A stretch of 64,000 nucleotides of DNA from Castor canadensis (GCF_047511655.1 NC_133390.1:126223583-126287582), one strand, 5' to 3'; counted from the first letter of the stretch, positions 11,935 to 23,461 are shown. Numbers and translations are program-made. Notes: generated by a model not told the origin, from the letters alone.

Positions 11935-12600
11935 GTTTTCTTCTTCAAAGCACAAACTTTGTGGATCCCCTCAGCCTTAGTTTTTCGCCCTCCTCCTCCC
12001 CAAGTCTTGTTCCTATACTCCACCAGCCCGGCAGGCAGCAGCGGGACCCACTTTGCGTCCAGCAGGGCGTTTCTGCAGATGGTGGCGGGTTGCGGAAGTG
12101 CTTCCAACCACCACCTCGGAAGGGACTCTGTGGCGAACTGATGGCCACCCTAGAACACATGGCCAGCAGTTCCTCTTTGCCTTACACATGCGGCAGGCTC
12201 GGTGGGCCTTCACGATGGCATGTGAATTCGGCCACTCGGGCCACCATGCCACCAGCAGCTCCGCTGACCAAGAAGAGGACCTTCTTGGAGCCCGAAGGCA
12301 GCTACACCAGGTCTTCTTGGTCCGGGGTTGTGCGAGTGGACCATAGCGAGGTTCTCAGAGGCCAGGCCATGCCCACGGGCTTGGTGCCCACTGGTAGGAC
12401 ATTGCCTGTGTTGGCCACCGTCCAGGGACTAGTCGGTGTGGACGCCCTTGGCCATGATGACCAGTTGTAGCATCTTGGAAGGCCTCCTAGAGACCACCGC
12501 GGCCAGGTCTGGATGACATCCTTCACGATGCCTTGATGCAGTCAAGCAGCTCAGCGAAGTCCACAGCGCTGCCTCTATCTACGGATCGCACTGCCCATGG
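11935..12600 (-). pseudogene. RPL8: RPL8 (uL2) processed pseudogene
   Basis: An intronless, decayed copy of the cytosolic large-subunit ribosomal protein L8 mRNA. Recognisable peptide islands in order on the minus strand are AVDFAE at about 12565, GIVKDVI at about 12530, GNVLPVGT at about 12395, a SHNP island at about 12340, KAKRNCWP at about 12165 and AGRKVG at about 12045. The equivalent of the start codon is at 12598-12596. The stop-codon region lies near 11978, followed by a short 3'UTR with a decayed AATAAA equivalent and an A-rich tail at about 11925-11945. The span of about 620 bases against 774 for the functional coding region implies internal deletions. The islands fall in different frames, so it cannot encode L8. 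GC-rich open frames on the + strand (12141-12470) are shadows of it. Confidence 0.9.
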
Positions 12601-12602
12601 CA

Positions 12603-12700
12603 CAGCCAACCGTACCTTTACGTGTTGTCTACCACTGCTTTCTACTGCAGTGGCAATATAGCTGACAAAGCCTTTATAGAAACACTGCCAACCTGTGCTT
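12603..12700 (-). repeat. hAT-type DNA transposon fragment (MER5/Charlie-like)
   Basis: The + strand reads 'ctttacgtgttgtctaccactgctttctactgcagtggca...', close to the common hAT non-autonomous block. A second piece of what looks like the same family is at 15120-15205. Confidence 0.45.
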
Positions 12701-13120
12701 TAAGTAGCCTTCATGTCTGAATAAAGTCCTAAGTCAATTTACACATTGTTTAAATTTGAAATTCTTGGTGCTAATTCTGTTCACTATGCACTCTGTAGTG
12801 TAAATAAATACATTCATTTTGTTTCCCTCTTGATCAAAATTGTCCATCCTAAATATAGTGCAGAATTATCTTTTCCTCCCTAACATTGCCCCTGCTTCTT
12901 TTCTGTACAGTGCTTCAGTTTTCCTACAAGTAAGGTTTGACCCAACTTATGCTTCAAGGTGGCTTAAGCCAATGAGTTTTTCTCATCTTGCTGGTAAAGA
13001 CACTTGGTAAGAAACCAGCACAAGATCTAAGTCAGGCGAGTCAGAGACACTGAAACCCAATTTCAGTATATTTTTGTTTAAGCCTCCCAAAATGCCAGGC
13101 ATGCCTGAAGAAATAAAGCT
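12701..13120. other. No gene seen
   Basis: AT-rich unique sequence between the hAT fragment and the next SINE. Nothing recognised. Confidence 0.5.
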
Positions 13121-13123
13121 ATA

Positions 13124-13343
13124 AGCTGGTGCTGGTGGCTCATGTCTATAATCCTAGCTATGCAGGAGGCAGAGATCAAAAGGATTGTGGTTGAAGCCAG
13201 CCAGGCAAATAGTTCTTGAGATCCTATCTGGAAAATATCCAACACAAAAAAAGGGCTGGTGGAGTGGCTCAAGTAGTAAGAGTGTCTGCCTAGCAAGCAT
13301 AAGGCCCTGAATTCAAACCCTAGTATCACCAAAATAAACAAAG
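13124..13343 (+). repeat. Composite B1-ID SINE
   Basis: B1-like left half 'ggtggctcatgtctataatcctagct' followed by 'aagggctggtggagtggctcaag...gcctagcaagcataaggccctg' and a weak A-rich tail. Confidence 0.9.
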
Positions 13344-13470
13344 ATATGAAACTATAACCCTGGAGCAATATAAAGTGAATATAATTATAGGAGATGGTGG
13401 CACTAATGAGTCCTAACAGAAAAGTCTGCTAAAATAATTTTTGGAAGGCATTTGTTTTCCTTAAAAAAAA

Positions 13471-13795
13471 GGTGGGGCTCAGTGGCACTCACACCTATTA
13501 TCCCAACTACTCAAGAGACAGAGATCAGGAGGATCACAGTTCAAGATCAGCCTGAGCAGAAAGTTATTGAGTCCCTCATCTGAACCAATGAGCTTGGTGT
13601 GGTGGCTTATGCCTATAATTCCAGCCATAGGTCAAAGACTTTCCAACCAAGGCCAGTCCAGGCAAAAACCCCAGACCTTATCAAATAATAATAATAATAA
13701 TAATGTAAAAAGTCTGGAGGCGTGACTCAAGTGGTAGAGTGCCTGACCACCAAGCAAAAACCCGAGTTTAAGCCCCAGTGCCACCAAAAAATGTA
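13471..13795 (+). repeat. SINE cluster: B1-like unit, second B1-like unit, ID head
   Basis: Two B1-like units in tandem (13476-13580 and 13590-13685). An (ATA)n run (about 13686-13704) then precedes an ID-like unit (13715-13790). It is best read as one composite SINE into which another inserted. Confidence 0.75.
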
Positions 13796-14160
13796 TGTGA
13801 TGATTGGCACTTCCTCTCCTGTTTATCTTTTGCCTTGAATGCTGATATGATGTCTGGAGCTGCAGCAGCTATCAAAATAAGAGATTGGAAATCAATATAC
13901 TAGTGAATTGAGTGTGTTAATGGACTTGGGAGAACAGTTACTATAGTAACTTAAGCAGTAAAGGATTTAGTATAGGAATGATTACTTACATGAGTATTGG
14001 AAGACCATAGGGAGCAGATCAAGAGAACTGTTGCCTCCGAAGTTCAGGGGTAAAGAGGAAAATTTCAAACCCGCTGCGCCTACCACTCAAATCTCTCCAG
14101 CACTCAATCTCATCCTCAGTAGTCTCCCACAGCTCCCAAACCTGTCTTAGTCCACAGCCA
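13796..14160. other. No gene seen
   Basis: Unique sequence. No motif or repeat recognised. Confidence 0.5.
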
Positions 14161-14388
14161 TACTGGTGGTTCATATACCAGTTAAAAAGAGCTTGTGATT
14201 CCAGCTGTGCAAGAAGTGGTAGGTAGTAGGATCATCATCCAGGATGGCCTGGACAAAGATACGAGACTCTGTCTGAAAAGTAACTAAAACAAAAAGGGCA
14301 GAGAATGTGGCTCAAGAGATAGAGTGCCTGCCTAGAAAGCACAAGGCCCTGAGTTCAAACTCCAGTACCACCAAAAAGTCAAAAAAGG
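14161..14388 (+). repeat. Composite B1-ID SINE, diverged
   Basis: Degenerate B1-like half, then a well-preserved ID half ('ggctcaagagatagagtgcctgcctag...ccctgagttcaaactccagtaccacc'). Confidence 0.8.
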
Positions 14389-14389
14389 A

Positions 14390-15115
14390 GTTACAGTGGA
14401 GGCTTCCCTCTGCCTCCCAATGTAATTCTGCCAGGTTTGAAAACAGACCTGACTTATCAGGAAGGACATAGTTAACCACAGCACATGTACTCAGGCACCA
14501 GTCCTGATAAAAATTTAGGCCATTAAATGTCCTGGACTTTTACTAATCACTTAATCACTCTTCTTGTGGAAGGTGCAAATAGGCTCATGGAATAAAAAGC
14601 TGAAGAAGCCCAAGGTGGGCAAGGGAATTAAAGTTTCTTCTTCTCTGGAAATAGGAAGAAATGCAAGAAGATATTTTAACCCCTTCCTTCCTCTTCTCTA
14701 TCACGAATGCCTCACTTCCATAGAAAAGAAAGCCTAAGAGCAAAGCAAGGTGAAGAGCATTTGGATTAGGTTGAAGGCAGACATAGTCAGCAGGAGAAAT
14801 GCTGTGGCCCAGCTTAAAAGTGGGCAAGGCTGTTGTTTTCCTAAAATGAATTATGCAGTAGGCACAAAGGTAGACAAGAAGCGATAAGGAGCAAATTCAT
14901 TTGCCTTGGCAGATGTGGGAAGTCTGGTTTGCTAAAAGTTCTTTATCTCTCAAAAAGGAATATAGGTGCGATGATAAACTTATTTTGTACTTCATTTAGA
15001 GCAACAGGGAAGAACTGGTTGATGAAGAAATGACAGGACCCTGAGGTGATTGCTCCTATAAGCACTCTAGGTGATTCTAAAGATTTCCTGGGTGGAAAAC
15101 CTTTGGCGCACTTTT
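14390..15115. other. No gene seen
   Basis: Unique intergenic sequence. The minus-strand open frames at 14585-14827 and 14943-15194 lack any recognisable feature. Confidence 0.5.
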
Positions 15116-15119
15116 TTCT

Positions 15120-15205
15120 GTAGCCAGCTGTTTCTGGTAAATTGGTAAAGGCTGGGTATTTTAGGCTTTGCAAGCCATACAGTTTGTAGTACAAATGACA
15201 TTAGC
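15120..15205 (+). repeat. hAT-type DNA transposon fragment
   Basis: 'ggctgggtattttaggctttgcaagccatacagtt' matches the ubiquitous hAT (MER5/Charlie-like) segment 'tattttaggctttg..ggccata'. It lies in the opposite orientation to the piece at 12603-12700. Confidence 0.55.
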
Positions 15206-16450
15206 AAAACAACAAATTAATTTTTCTGTGTTCTAATAAAATTTTTTTAATAAAAAAAGAGCTTGTGCATTTTACAGTCGCTCATTCTTCTTCTCTCTGA
15301 AATCACCTCTCTTGTCTTTTCTGGTTTTCAGATACCATCTGAGTTCCTCTCATTGACAAACTGCAATGTGAAACCATACAGAGAAGGGCACCTGAGAAGA
15401 GGAGGTCCCAGCTTCCTCTATGCAATGCAGAGGAGACAGGAGACAGGGCTGGAAATGAGCTGACAGCTGACAGTTCAGCACAGACTAAGGACAGCATTGT
15501 TGAATGACTGGATTAAAACCAGCAACCCATTCTCAGGGTTTTACATTATGGAAGAAAATAACTCCCTTTTTGTTTAAGCCACTATCCCTCTGGGCCTTCC
15601 TTACTTTTAGCCAAATGCCTCCCTAATTGATACATCTTCCTTCTGTGAAAGCCTTAGGATAATGAACACAGAAATGTGAACTTTTAGAAGCACAAAAATA
15701 GGAAATTGGTTTGCTTTTATGACCTGAAATCTAAAACTGGACTGTCTCATTGTTTCAATGATAGCAAGTAAAGATAAGGTGTGACTGCATTTGAACTCTC
15801 CGTTATCAGCTCATTCCCACTTATGGCTGCTGATGCACCCTTTCCACCCTGCAAACCTCACTTTCAAGATCCTCCCTACTCTAAGGCTAAGCCATCACTT
15901 CACGAAAGTCCTTGCTGAGGGCTGGGACACAGCTCGCACTCTTATCAGTGAGCAGGGCAAAGAACACCCTCTGCTTCATACTGGATTTCTCTACAACAAG
16001 ACTTGACAAAGCTGGCCTACAGGAGTGGCTGTGTTTATTGGAGGGCAATGAGGCCCATTCCCCTGCATATTGCCTGTGACTGCTTTCATTCTACAATGGC
16101 AGAGTTGATTTGTAACCCAAGACAGGATGACCCACAAAGCTGGCAATATTTATGGTGTGGTCCTCTACAGAAAAAGTTGTAAGCCCCACTCAGTTGGGGG
16201 CTTACAATTTGTACCTGTCTACATTAGACAGTATTATTCATTTTCATATTCCCTCCAGCACTTTGTTATTGCCTTCCTTTGTAATGCTATGAGTCAACAG
16301 CCTTCATCTCATTCCCAGCCGGGTTCTCCACTAAATTTTTAGAAACTTGCCCCTATGGGAACTCAGGAATACATCCATATGGGAACTTTTCCTAGACACT
16401 TTATGAACTTTGTATGTGCCAAATAAAACCAAATAGGACATCAGTGGATA
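15206..16450. other. No gene seen
   Basis: Unique sequence with several short open frames on both strands and no recognised domain. Confidence 0.5.
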
Positions 16451-16454
16451 CCAA

Positions 16455-16565
16455 CTCACTTTTTCATCCAATAATTACTTGTGGCTATGTGCCAGGCCAG
16501 GGCGGGGCTAGGACTGGAGCAGTTAGGGGAACAGACAAGGTCCCTGTGCTGAACTTTAGGCTTCT
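16455..16565 (+). repeat. L2-like LINE fragment
   Basis: 'gtggctatgtgccaggccaggg...ggaacagacaaggtccctgtgctg' corresponds to the well-known L2 3' block. Confidence 0.6.
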
Positions 16566-16969
16566 TTTCTGAAGAGGCACCGAATGACCTTATAGACTTG
16601 CAGCAGTGTGTGAAACTTAAGGTAATGTGGCTCCATTTGTTTTATATGTGCACATAGGAGGTTTTGAAGTCACTTGTCTAGAGCCATTTGACCTACTAGC
16701 AAGACCTAACCCAGAACCTATCTCTCAGCCACATGTCCTGGGACCTTACATGAGAAAGTGCTTCCAGTTCTGAGAGTTGAAGTTCAAGTGCCAACTTTAA
16801 TCCAATGCAGTGTTTTCCAAACTACGTTCTGAGGGGCAGATGTTTCATATGCTGTTTATAGGCATTAGGAGGAAAAGAGGTCCTTAGAGTCAAATGTATT
16901 TGGGCAATGTTGGGTTAAACCAGCTTACTGTAGGACTTTCTAGAGCATTTAGTAAGGCTGTCCATCATA

Positions 16970-17725
16970 AATTTCTTTTTAAAAATTTTTCTTCACTAAT
17001 ACATAAAACATAAAAATTGTGTATATTAATGGGGCACCTTGTGAAATTTCAATACATGTGTACATTGGGTAGTATCTAAATAAAGGTAAGTATATCTATC
17101 TCCTCATTTATCATTTCTTTATAATGAAAACATTTGGAATCCTTCCTTTTAGCTTTTGAAATGTATAGCACATAATTGTTACCTCGGCAGTAACACATCA
17201 GAACTTCTTACTGTCATGTGACTTACTACCTACTGATCAACTTTTCCTCATCATTCCTCCCTCCCCATCTTTCCTCAGCCTCTGGCAACTTCTGTTAGAG
17301 CAACTTTTTTATATTCCTCCTATTGTGATAATTTAGTACTTGTCTATCTGTGCCTGGTTTATCTCAATAATACAACTATCACCAGTTCTATCCATGGTTT
17401 GCAAATGATAGCATCTCATTCTTTTTATGGCTGAATAGTATTCCACGGTATATATGTGCCACATTTTCATTATCCATTTATCAGTCGATGGACACTTATG
17501 TTGTTCCCATTTAGGGCTATTGTGAACTGTGTTGGAATGAACATGGAAGTGCAGATGTCTCTTGGACATACTGATTTCATTTTATTGGTATAGCTGGATC
17601 ATGTGGAAGTTCTATTTTTAAGTTTTTGAGGAACCTCTATACTGTTTTCCATAATGGCTTCATTAATTTACATTCCAACCAACGTGTGCAAGGATTTCCT
17701 TTTCTCCTCACTAGCACTTGTTATT

Positions 17726-17761
<36 letters not shown>

Positions 17762-17985
17762 GCTCTCTCTCTTTCTCTTCTCTCCCTCTCTCTTGGCAAC
17801 CCCAGGCTGGCCTTGAATTTACAGTTACTGCAGCTGATATCTCATATGGTTTCAATTTGCGTTTCCCTGATGATCAGTGATACTGTGCATTTTTCCATAA
17901 ATCTGTTTCTTTTGAGAAATGTCTATTTAGGTCTGTTGCTAATTTTAAAAATCAGGTTATTTGATCATAATTTCTAAGAGGGAAA
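16970..17985 (-). mobile_element. Old L1 3'-end fragment
   Basis: On the minus strand it contains the ORF2 C-terminal block. The open frame at 17333-17569 preserves a WIMKMWHIYTVEYYSAIK-type segment. Upstream ORF2 and downstream 3'UTR are decayed. A (TC)n microsatellite and a short SINE-like insert interrupt it at about 17724-17815. Confidence 0.8.
17724..17795. repeat. (TC)n microsatellite
   Basis: Imperfect CT/TC run of about 70 bases inside the old L1 fragment. It generates poly-Leu/Ser open frames that are not genes. Confidence 0.9.
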
Positions 17986-18179
17986 TAAAGCATGTGGATT
18001 TAGCTGAACAATAACTCCAACCCACCTCCATGCTCACAGTGTCTTCTAGAGTGAGTGCTCCTCAGGACAGTCTTTGAGTACTGCAGTGGTGTCAGTGGGG
18101 TTGCTTTTTGTCATTCTGGCTGCTTATTTAGGTGCATTCTCAGGAGTATGATAAGAGGATTGCATGGAATCTTGTGGTT

Positions 18180-18270
18180 TGTTTGTTTTTGTTATTACCA
18201 GGGTTCGAATTCAGGGTTTTGTGTTTGCTAGGCAGGGTCTCTACCACCTGAGCCACATCCCAACCCTTTT
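18180..18270 (-). repeat. ID-type SINE
   Basis: The + strand reads 'ttattaccagggttcgaatt...gctaggcagggtctctaccacctgagccac', the reverse complement of the ID-like unit. Confidence 0.85.
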
Positions 18271-18271
18271 T

Positions 18272-19079
18272 ATTTTTTATTTTTTTAATTTTCCTAAAGA
18301 TTGAAAGCATTTGTTTAACCTACACATGGTCAATCTGGGTAATGACAAATGTGAGTGACCTCAAATGCTGCAAAATGAGCAATTAGCTGTCATGAGTTCA
18401 TTTCCCTTGGTGGAGCATGAGGAAGCCACCTGCTCTTGCTTCTGTCTCTAATGTGGTACCATAGACCTTAGGAAATGTATGTTGTGAATCCATTTCTCCT
18501 CTTGGCTTCATTTTGTCTTTCCTACTTTCTGCTAGCCAAAATATTTTACCATTTTATGTTTCATTTACTTTTATCTTTTGTATATTTGTAAAAAAAGCAA
18601 TTCTTTCTAGGCAAGCAACATATCATTAATAAAAAAAAGCTGATCAGCAGCTTAGAGGTACAAGCCTGGGTGTCTGGAGTGTCTATAGTTATCATCCATT
18701 CTCTCTGTTCCAAACAATGCAAGGGTCAGACCAATACCTAAATATGTTCCCGATTTTCTCTACATAAAAGTGAAATATGTATATGTCCTTGCACTTAGAG
18801 CCACCTGTGCTTTTAAAACTGCTTTTTTAGGTTTTTCAAAGACTAAAGAATGCAAAGAAAATCATTCCAAAATTGAAAATACGTATCCCAACTATATTCA
18901 CGCAAATATATCACACACAGTCTTGTTTTTTAAATGGCCTATAACTAACAGCTCTGATTTTAAGTACCCAATAAAGGAATGAAGACTATAAGAGTTCAGT
19001 GTCACCTCCACAACTCTATAGTCACTCTGAGTTACTCAAAAAAGGAAGATTCTGCCTCTCTAAGGATGACTATATGCTT
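18272..19079. other. No gene seen
   Basis: AT-rich unique sequence with no recognised feature. Confidence 0.5.
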
Positions 19080-19285
19080 TAGGTCTTGGGCTTATGCCTA
19101 GGTCAGCCTGGACTACAATCCTCCTATTTACACTTAACTTCTTAGCTGGAGGTGATAGTGTGTACTACCATACCCAGCTTTTTAATGCTTGAGATGGAGT
19201 CTCACTAAATATTGTTCTGGCTGGCCTTGAAACTCCAATCTCCAATTTTTGTCTCTCAAGTAGCTAGGATTCCAAGTGTGAGCTG
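19080..19285 (-). repeat. B1-like SINE(s)
   Basis: Two partial 7SL-derived units in reverse: 'ctaggtcagcctggactacaatcctcc...' and 'gagatggagtctcac...ggctggccttgaaactcc...agtagctaggattccaagtgtgagc'. Confidence 0.75.
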
Positions 19286-19399
19286 CAGAGATATCACTCT
19301 CTCTGTTGGTCCTTCTTCCTGTCTGGATGCTAAGTCTGAACAACCCCCCTTTGTCACATCTTCTAGCTTCTTAATTTGGGAATTCTTAGGACTCTGTCC

Positions 19400-20294
19400 T
19401 TAACTATTCTCTACTTTTCTCTAACTTTGACTGGAGCAAATATTTCATCCATAGCCACAGAGTCCCAAATCTTTAACCCCAGAAAAACTCTTCCTCCTAA
19501 GCATCTATTTATCTAAGTGCCTGTCATCCATCTCCTCTTGAACATCCTGTAGGAAGTTAAAACATAGGCTTTCTAAGATGATCTGATCATCTTCGTTCCG
19601 CACCTGCTCCTTGTCCTTTGTGCTCCATTTCTGAGACACCACCTTTCACCCAAATGGCCAGAAAGTCCAGTTGTTTCTAACCCCTGCTCCCTTTACCTTG
19701 TCCTACCATAGATGTTTGGACCCTAACTTCTTGGTTCCCCTCCCCTCTGGGCCCTCCATTTTCAGCTTGACAGCTAATTCTTTTGTTTAAACTTCTGTAA
19801 ATGCCTCCCTACTGGCCTCACTGCTTCTACTCTCACCCTTTCCACTATATCCTTTACACTGCTGTTAACATTTTTTATTCCATCAACCAAGTCTGATCAT
19901 GTTACTGTTATTCAAAATGTTTCAATGGCTCCCAGCTGCTTACAGATTAATATCTAAAATTCCGTAGCCAGGTAGACAAGTCCTTGATAATCTCATTCTT
20001 ATCTCACTTTCAGCCTCATTTCCTAATTCACACTCATTAATACCAGCCTTTGTGTATGAATTTGAAAAGTTCCTTGTTCTACTTGGAACCCTACCATCCT
20101 TCTTCCTCATGTGTCTGGTGAACTTCAGCTTATCACTGAAGTTCCAGTTTAAATACTGTCTTTCCTCAGAGCCTCAAAGTAGAGTTGAGCTACCTATTTC
20201 ACCCTATCCTGCTCAACATATTGCACCATTAGCATTTGACCAACTCCCCAGAGATTTGAAATTTAGCAAGGTCATTATAGGCATCCAGCAGGTT
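19400..20294 (+). mobile_element. L2 LINE 3' region
   Basis: Matches the L2 3' end in order: 'tctgatcatgttactgttattcaaaatgtttcaatggctcccagc', then the 'cagccaggtagacaagtccttgataatctc' and 'tttcctcagagcctcaaag' blocks. Diverged and non-coding. Confidence 0.7.
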
Positions 20295-20311
20295 AAGAAA
20301 TAAATATGCTG
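20295..20311 (+). repeat. Target-site duplication, left copy
   Basis: The 17-bp sequence AAGAAATAAATATGCTG occurs here and exactly again at 20993-21009, bracketing the L1 insertion. The preceding bases give TT/AAGA, a fit to the L1 endonuclease preference. Confidence 0.97.
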
Positions 20312-20992
20312 CTGACGAATGGATTAAGAAAATGTGGTATCTATACACAATGGAATTTTATGCAGCCATGAAGAAGAACGAAATGTTATCATTCGCTGGT
20401 AAATGGATGGAATTGGAGAACATCATTCTGAGTGAGGTTAGCCTGGCCCAAAAGACCAAAAATCGTATGTTCTCCCTCATATGTGGACATTAGATCAAGG
20501 GCAAACACAACAAGGGGATTGGACTATGAGCACATGATAAAAGCGAGAGCACACAAGGAAGGGGTGAGGATAGGTAAGACACCTAAAAAACTAGCTAGCA
20601 TTTGTTGCCCTTAACGCAGAGAAACTAAAGCAGATACCTTAAAGCAACTGAGGCCAATAGGAAAAGGGGAACAGGTACTAGAGAAAAGGTTAGATCAAAA
20701 AGAATTAACCTAGAAGGTAACACACATGCACAGTAAATTAATGTGAGTCAACTCCCTGTATAGCTATACTTATCTCAACCAGCAAAAACCCTTGTTCCTT
20801 CCTATTATTGCTTATACTCTCTCTACAACAAAATTAGAGAAAAGGGCAAAATAGTTTCTGCTGGGTATTGAGGGGGTGGGGGGGAGAGGGAGGGGGCGGA
20901 GTGGGTGGTAAGGGAGGGGGTGGGGGCAGGGGGGAGAAATGAACCAAGCCTTGTATGCACATATGAAAAATAAAAGAAAAATGAAAAAAAAA
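20312..20992 (+). mobile_element. Young 5'-truncated L1
   Basis: About 680 bases of L1 3' end. It holds the last part of ORF2 (EWIKKMWYLYTMEFYAAMKK-like frame up to a stop near 20492), then a 3'UTR with a G-rich polypurine tract at about 20870-20935, and an A-rich tail. The 17-bp duplications are identical, so the insertion is comparatively young. It belongs to the same subfamily as the copies at 52536 and 61354. Confidence 0.95.
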
Positions 20993-21009
20993 AAGAAATA
21001 AATATGCTG
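20993..21009 (+). repeat. Target-site duplication, right copy
   Basis: Exact 17-bp match to 20295-20311. Confidence 0.97.
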
Positions 21010-21164
21010 AAGCCTCATTCACAAACTGGAAAACATTTTTCTGTGTTGATAGGTTGGAGGTTGAGAACTCACAATGTACAATTTGTTTCTCCATGGTCAG
21101 GCAGTAATGCATTTGTCACAAGAGTAACCTGACTTCTCAGGTAGACTGTGAGATCTTACTGATC

Positions 21165-21722
21165 GCCGCTCCAAAGTTCTTTCCATACTGCAGCCTCAGT
21201 AATCTTTTTAAGACACACATCTGATCAGCTCTTACTCCATCTCAGACAGACCACATCCAGCTTAAAACTCTTTACGGCTTCCCAATACTCTCAAATTAAA
21301 ATGGAGCAAAAAACCCCTAAGATGACCTTTCCCACTTTGTCCTACTGTTTTGTGTTGCAATCAGTTGGACTGGGTTCCTACCCACTGCAAGGCCTTTGCA
21401 TGTGCTTCTGTTCAGATCTCTTTCCAATTTTCTTCTCTTGATTCATCCATCCTCACTGACCTCCACCCTCCCAGTGTTGCTTCCTTGGGAAATGTTCCCC
21501 ATCCCGGTGTCGATCAAATCTCCTATGACAAACACTCTGTTGTGGTACTTAACGCTGCAATGATTTGGTTGATGTTCACTTCCCTAGGTCTGGCTGATGA
21601 GCTCTGAGGGCAGGAACCACATCGCTCAACTTCCCTGCTGCATCCAATTGTGTCTCAGCGTTTTATAGTTGGTAGCATACAGAAGCTCAATAATCATTTG
21701 CTGAGTGAATGAGTGAAGATCA
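21165..21722 (+). mobile_element. L2 LINE 3' region, second copy
   Basis: Repeats the L2 order: 'catctgatcagctcttactcc...aaactctttacggcttccca', 'ggcctttgcatgtgcttctgttc', 'gctctgagggcaggaacc' and 'gctcaataatcatttgctgagtgaatg'. It is a separate copy from 19400-20294. Confidence 0.8.
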
Positions 21723-22914
21723 AGAAAAGGGCTTTCATTTACTTTTACCCTCAACATGACCCTGCATTTGCCTATGTTTATTAACAATTTTCTAAGCTCT
21801 TCAGATTTAAGTGTTAAGAAGGGCAACCTATGCAGGTGACTTGTCCCACAATGTTGTACATGACTAGTTAGCAATTATCTGGAATTGGAACTAAGGCCCA
21901 TCACTCTTTAGACCAGCATTAGACTGCAAAAAGGAAGCAAAAAATGATAATGCAGAACTCAACAGGGAACATCTACCAGTGTATAAAGCAGTAAGACAGA
22001 ACTATCCAAACAAGTTAGAATAAAAACACAAAATACATTTGGTATTTTACGTGAAATAAATACTGTCATTTTAGCATGTACTGTTTGGGCTCTAAGGAGG
22101 CATGTCACTTTTTTGTACAAAAAGGATTGGTTAATATTCTATCATAATTCTCATTAAAATTTAGATGTTCAATAGATGTTGGCTGTTAAATTGGTGTGAG
22201 GAAGTCTATTCCTGGAAACCTTTTCATTCTTTAATGAGACTCATTTTTGTAAGGAAACAAGAAAAGTTAATCACTTGCTGGGTTAAAAGAGTAGCTGGAT
22301 CCATCAGTTTCAAAGAGCAACCTTCAACTAGGTACACTTGTTCATTTATTCATCATTTTGAAAAGACCTATTATGTAAACACTATTTGTATTTTTAAAGC
22401 AAACTTACAAGACTAAAGAAAATACTTTTAATTTTACGCAAATACTTCCTTTTAAATTCAGATACTACATATTTAAAAAGTGGACAATTGAACTTACATG
22501 AAAAATTATTAACTATTTATTTCATCTTCCACGGGGCTCAAATATGAGCAATTTTTGCTCCCCTATCCCCCCCAACTCATTTTGCCCCGAGTTTTGTCTA
22601 CTTGGTAAAACTTTATTTGGGTGGGGGAGGGTGTACCGAAAGGCACGAAAAGCATAAAAAACTACCCAGTCGTGGAAAACTTCGTGTACAAGGGTCTTCC
22701 TTGTGCTATATTTATTTTAGGGAGAACTGGGTAACAGCTGGTAGTCCAGGAAAAGTAGTTTCACTAGTTAGATGGGATGCATACAGCCCCTTTGCAACGA
22801 ATCCTTACATTTACCCTACTTTACAGCGAACAAACATTATTCTTGCAATGAGAAAATACAGGAAAGAAAAAATGCGAGAGAAGGTCGTATTTTGTCTGCT
22901 CCGCTACATCTTTC
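21723..22914. other. STT3B upstream flank, no gene seen
   Basis: Unique sequence that shifts from AT-rich to GC-rich toward the CpG island. The open frame at 22602-22994 has no recognisable motif. Confidence 0.5.
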
Positions 22915-23108
22915 TGGAGCTAGAGCTGCGTTTGTCTTCGCTGGCATCTCGGCACTCGCCGACCGCGGTACATTGGACGCGGGGCGCCAGGTAGGCGGAG
23001 TGCCTGCGGACGGGAATCTGACCCCGGCGCGGGTGGAGGGAAGCGTAGCAGGTAGCCCAGCCGCCGGACCCACGCGTTGGGACAGTGCAGAGCGCCTGCG
23101 CGCCCAGT

Positions 23109-23114
23109 CACGTG
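23109..23114 (+). promoter_or_regulatory. E-box CACGTG in GTCACGTGGT context
   Basis: A perfect CACGTG core preceded by GT. This context is bound by USF and by MiT/TFE factors (CLEAR-type elements). It sits next to CCTGCGCGCC, an NRF1-like site at 23095-23104. Occupancy is inference. Confidence 0.45.
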
Positions 23115-23456
23115 GTGGGCGCTCCGCGCCGAGCGGGTTCAAAGTCACGACAGCGAAGAGCCAAGGGGCGTGCGGGTCGATCGGCCAACTGGCGCTGCGT
23201 TCTTCGGCCCCTCAAACAGAGTTTCACTGAGGCTGCTTTGTTGCGCTTGATCACCTCCCGATACCTCGGCCGGACTCAGCTCTGTGAAGCAAGCAGAGCC
23301 ACCTAGTGCTCTTTCTCGCAGGCAACACACGCCCGCAAAACCGCGTCTTTCAACTGACAATGAAGCCGTAGCGAACAGCTCCGCTGCTCTGGACGAATGA
23401 GCGCGAGGCCGCGAGGGAGGACCGTTGGGCCAAGCCCCGCCCAAGCTCGCGCCCCT

Positions 23457-23461
23457 ATTGG
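23457..23461 (-). promoter_or_regulatory. Inverted CCAAT box
   Basis: ATTGG flanked by GC-rich sequence, about 560 bases upstream of the STT3B start codon. A usual NF-Y site in TATA-less promoters. There is no adjacent CCACG half that would make it an ER-stress ERSE element. Confidence 0.5.

Noticed and set aside
11959-12526. Several overlapping open frames on both strands (up to 169 codons) in a GC-rich block
   Set aside because: Explained by the RPL8 processed pseudogene. The longest + strand frame begins with GTG and is antisense to the L8 islands.
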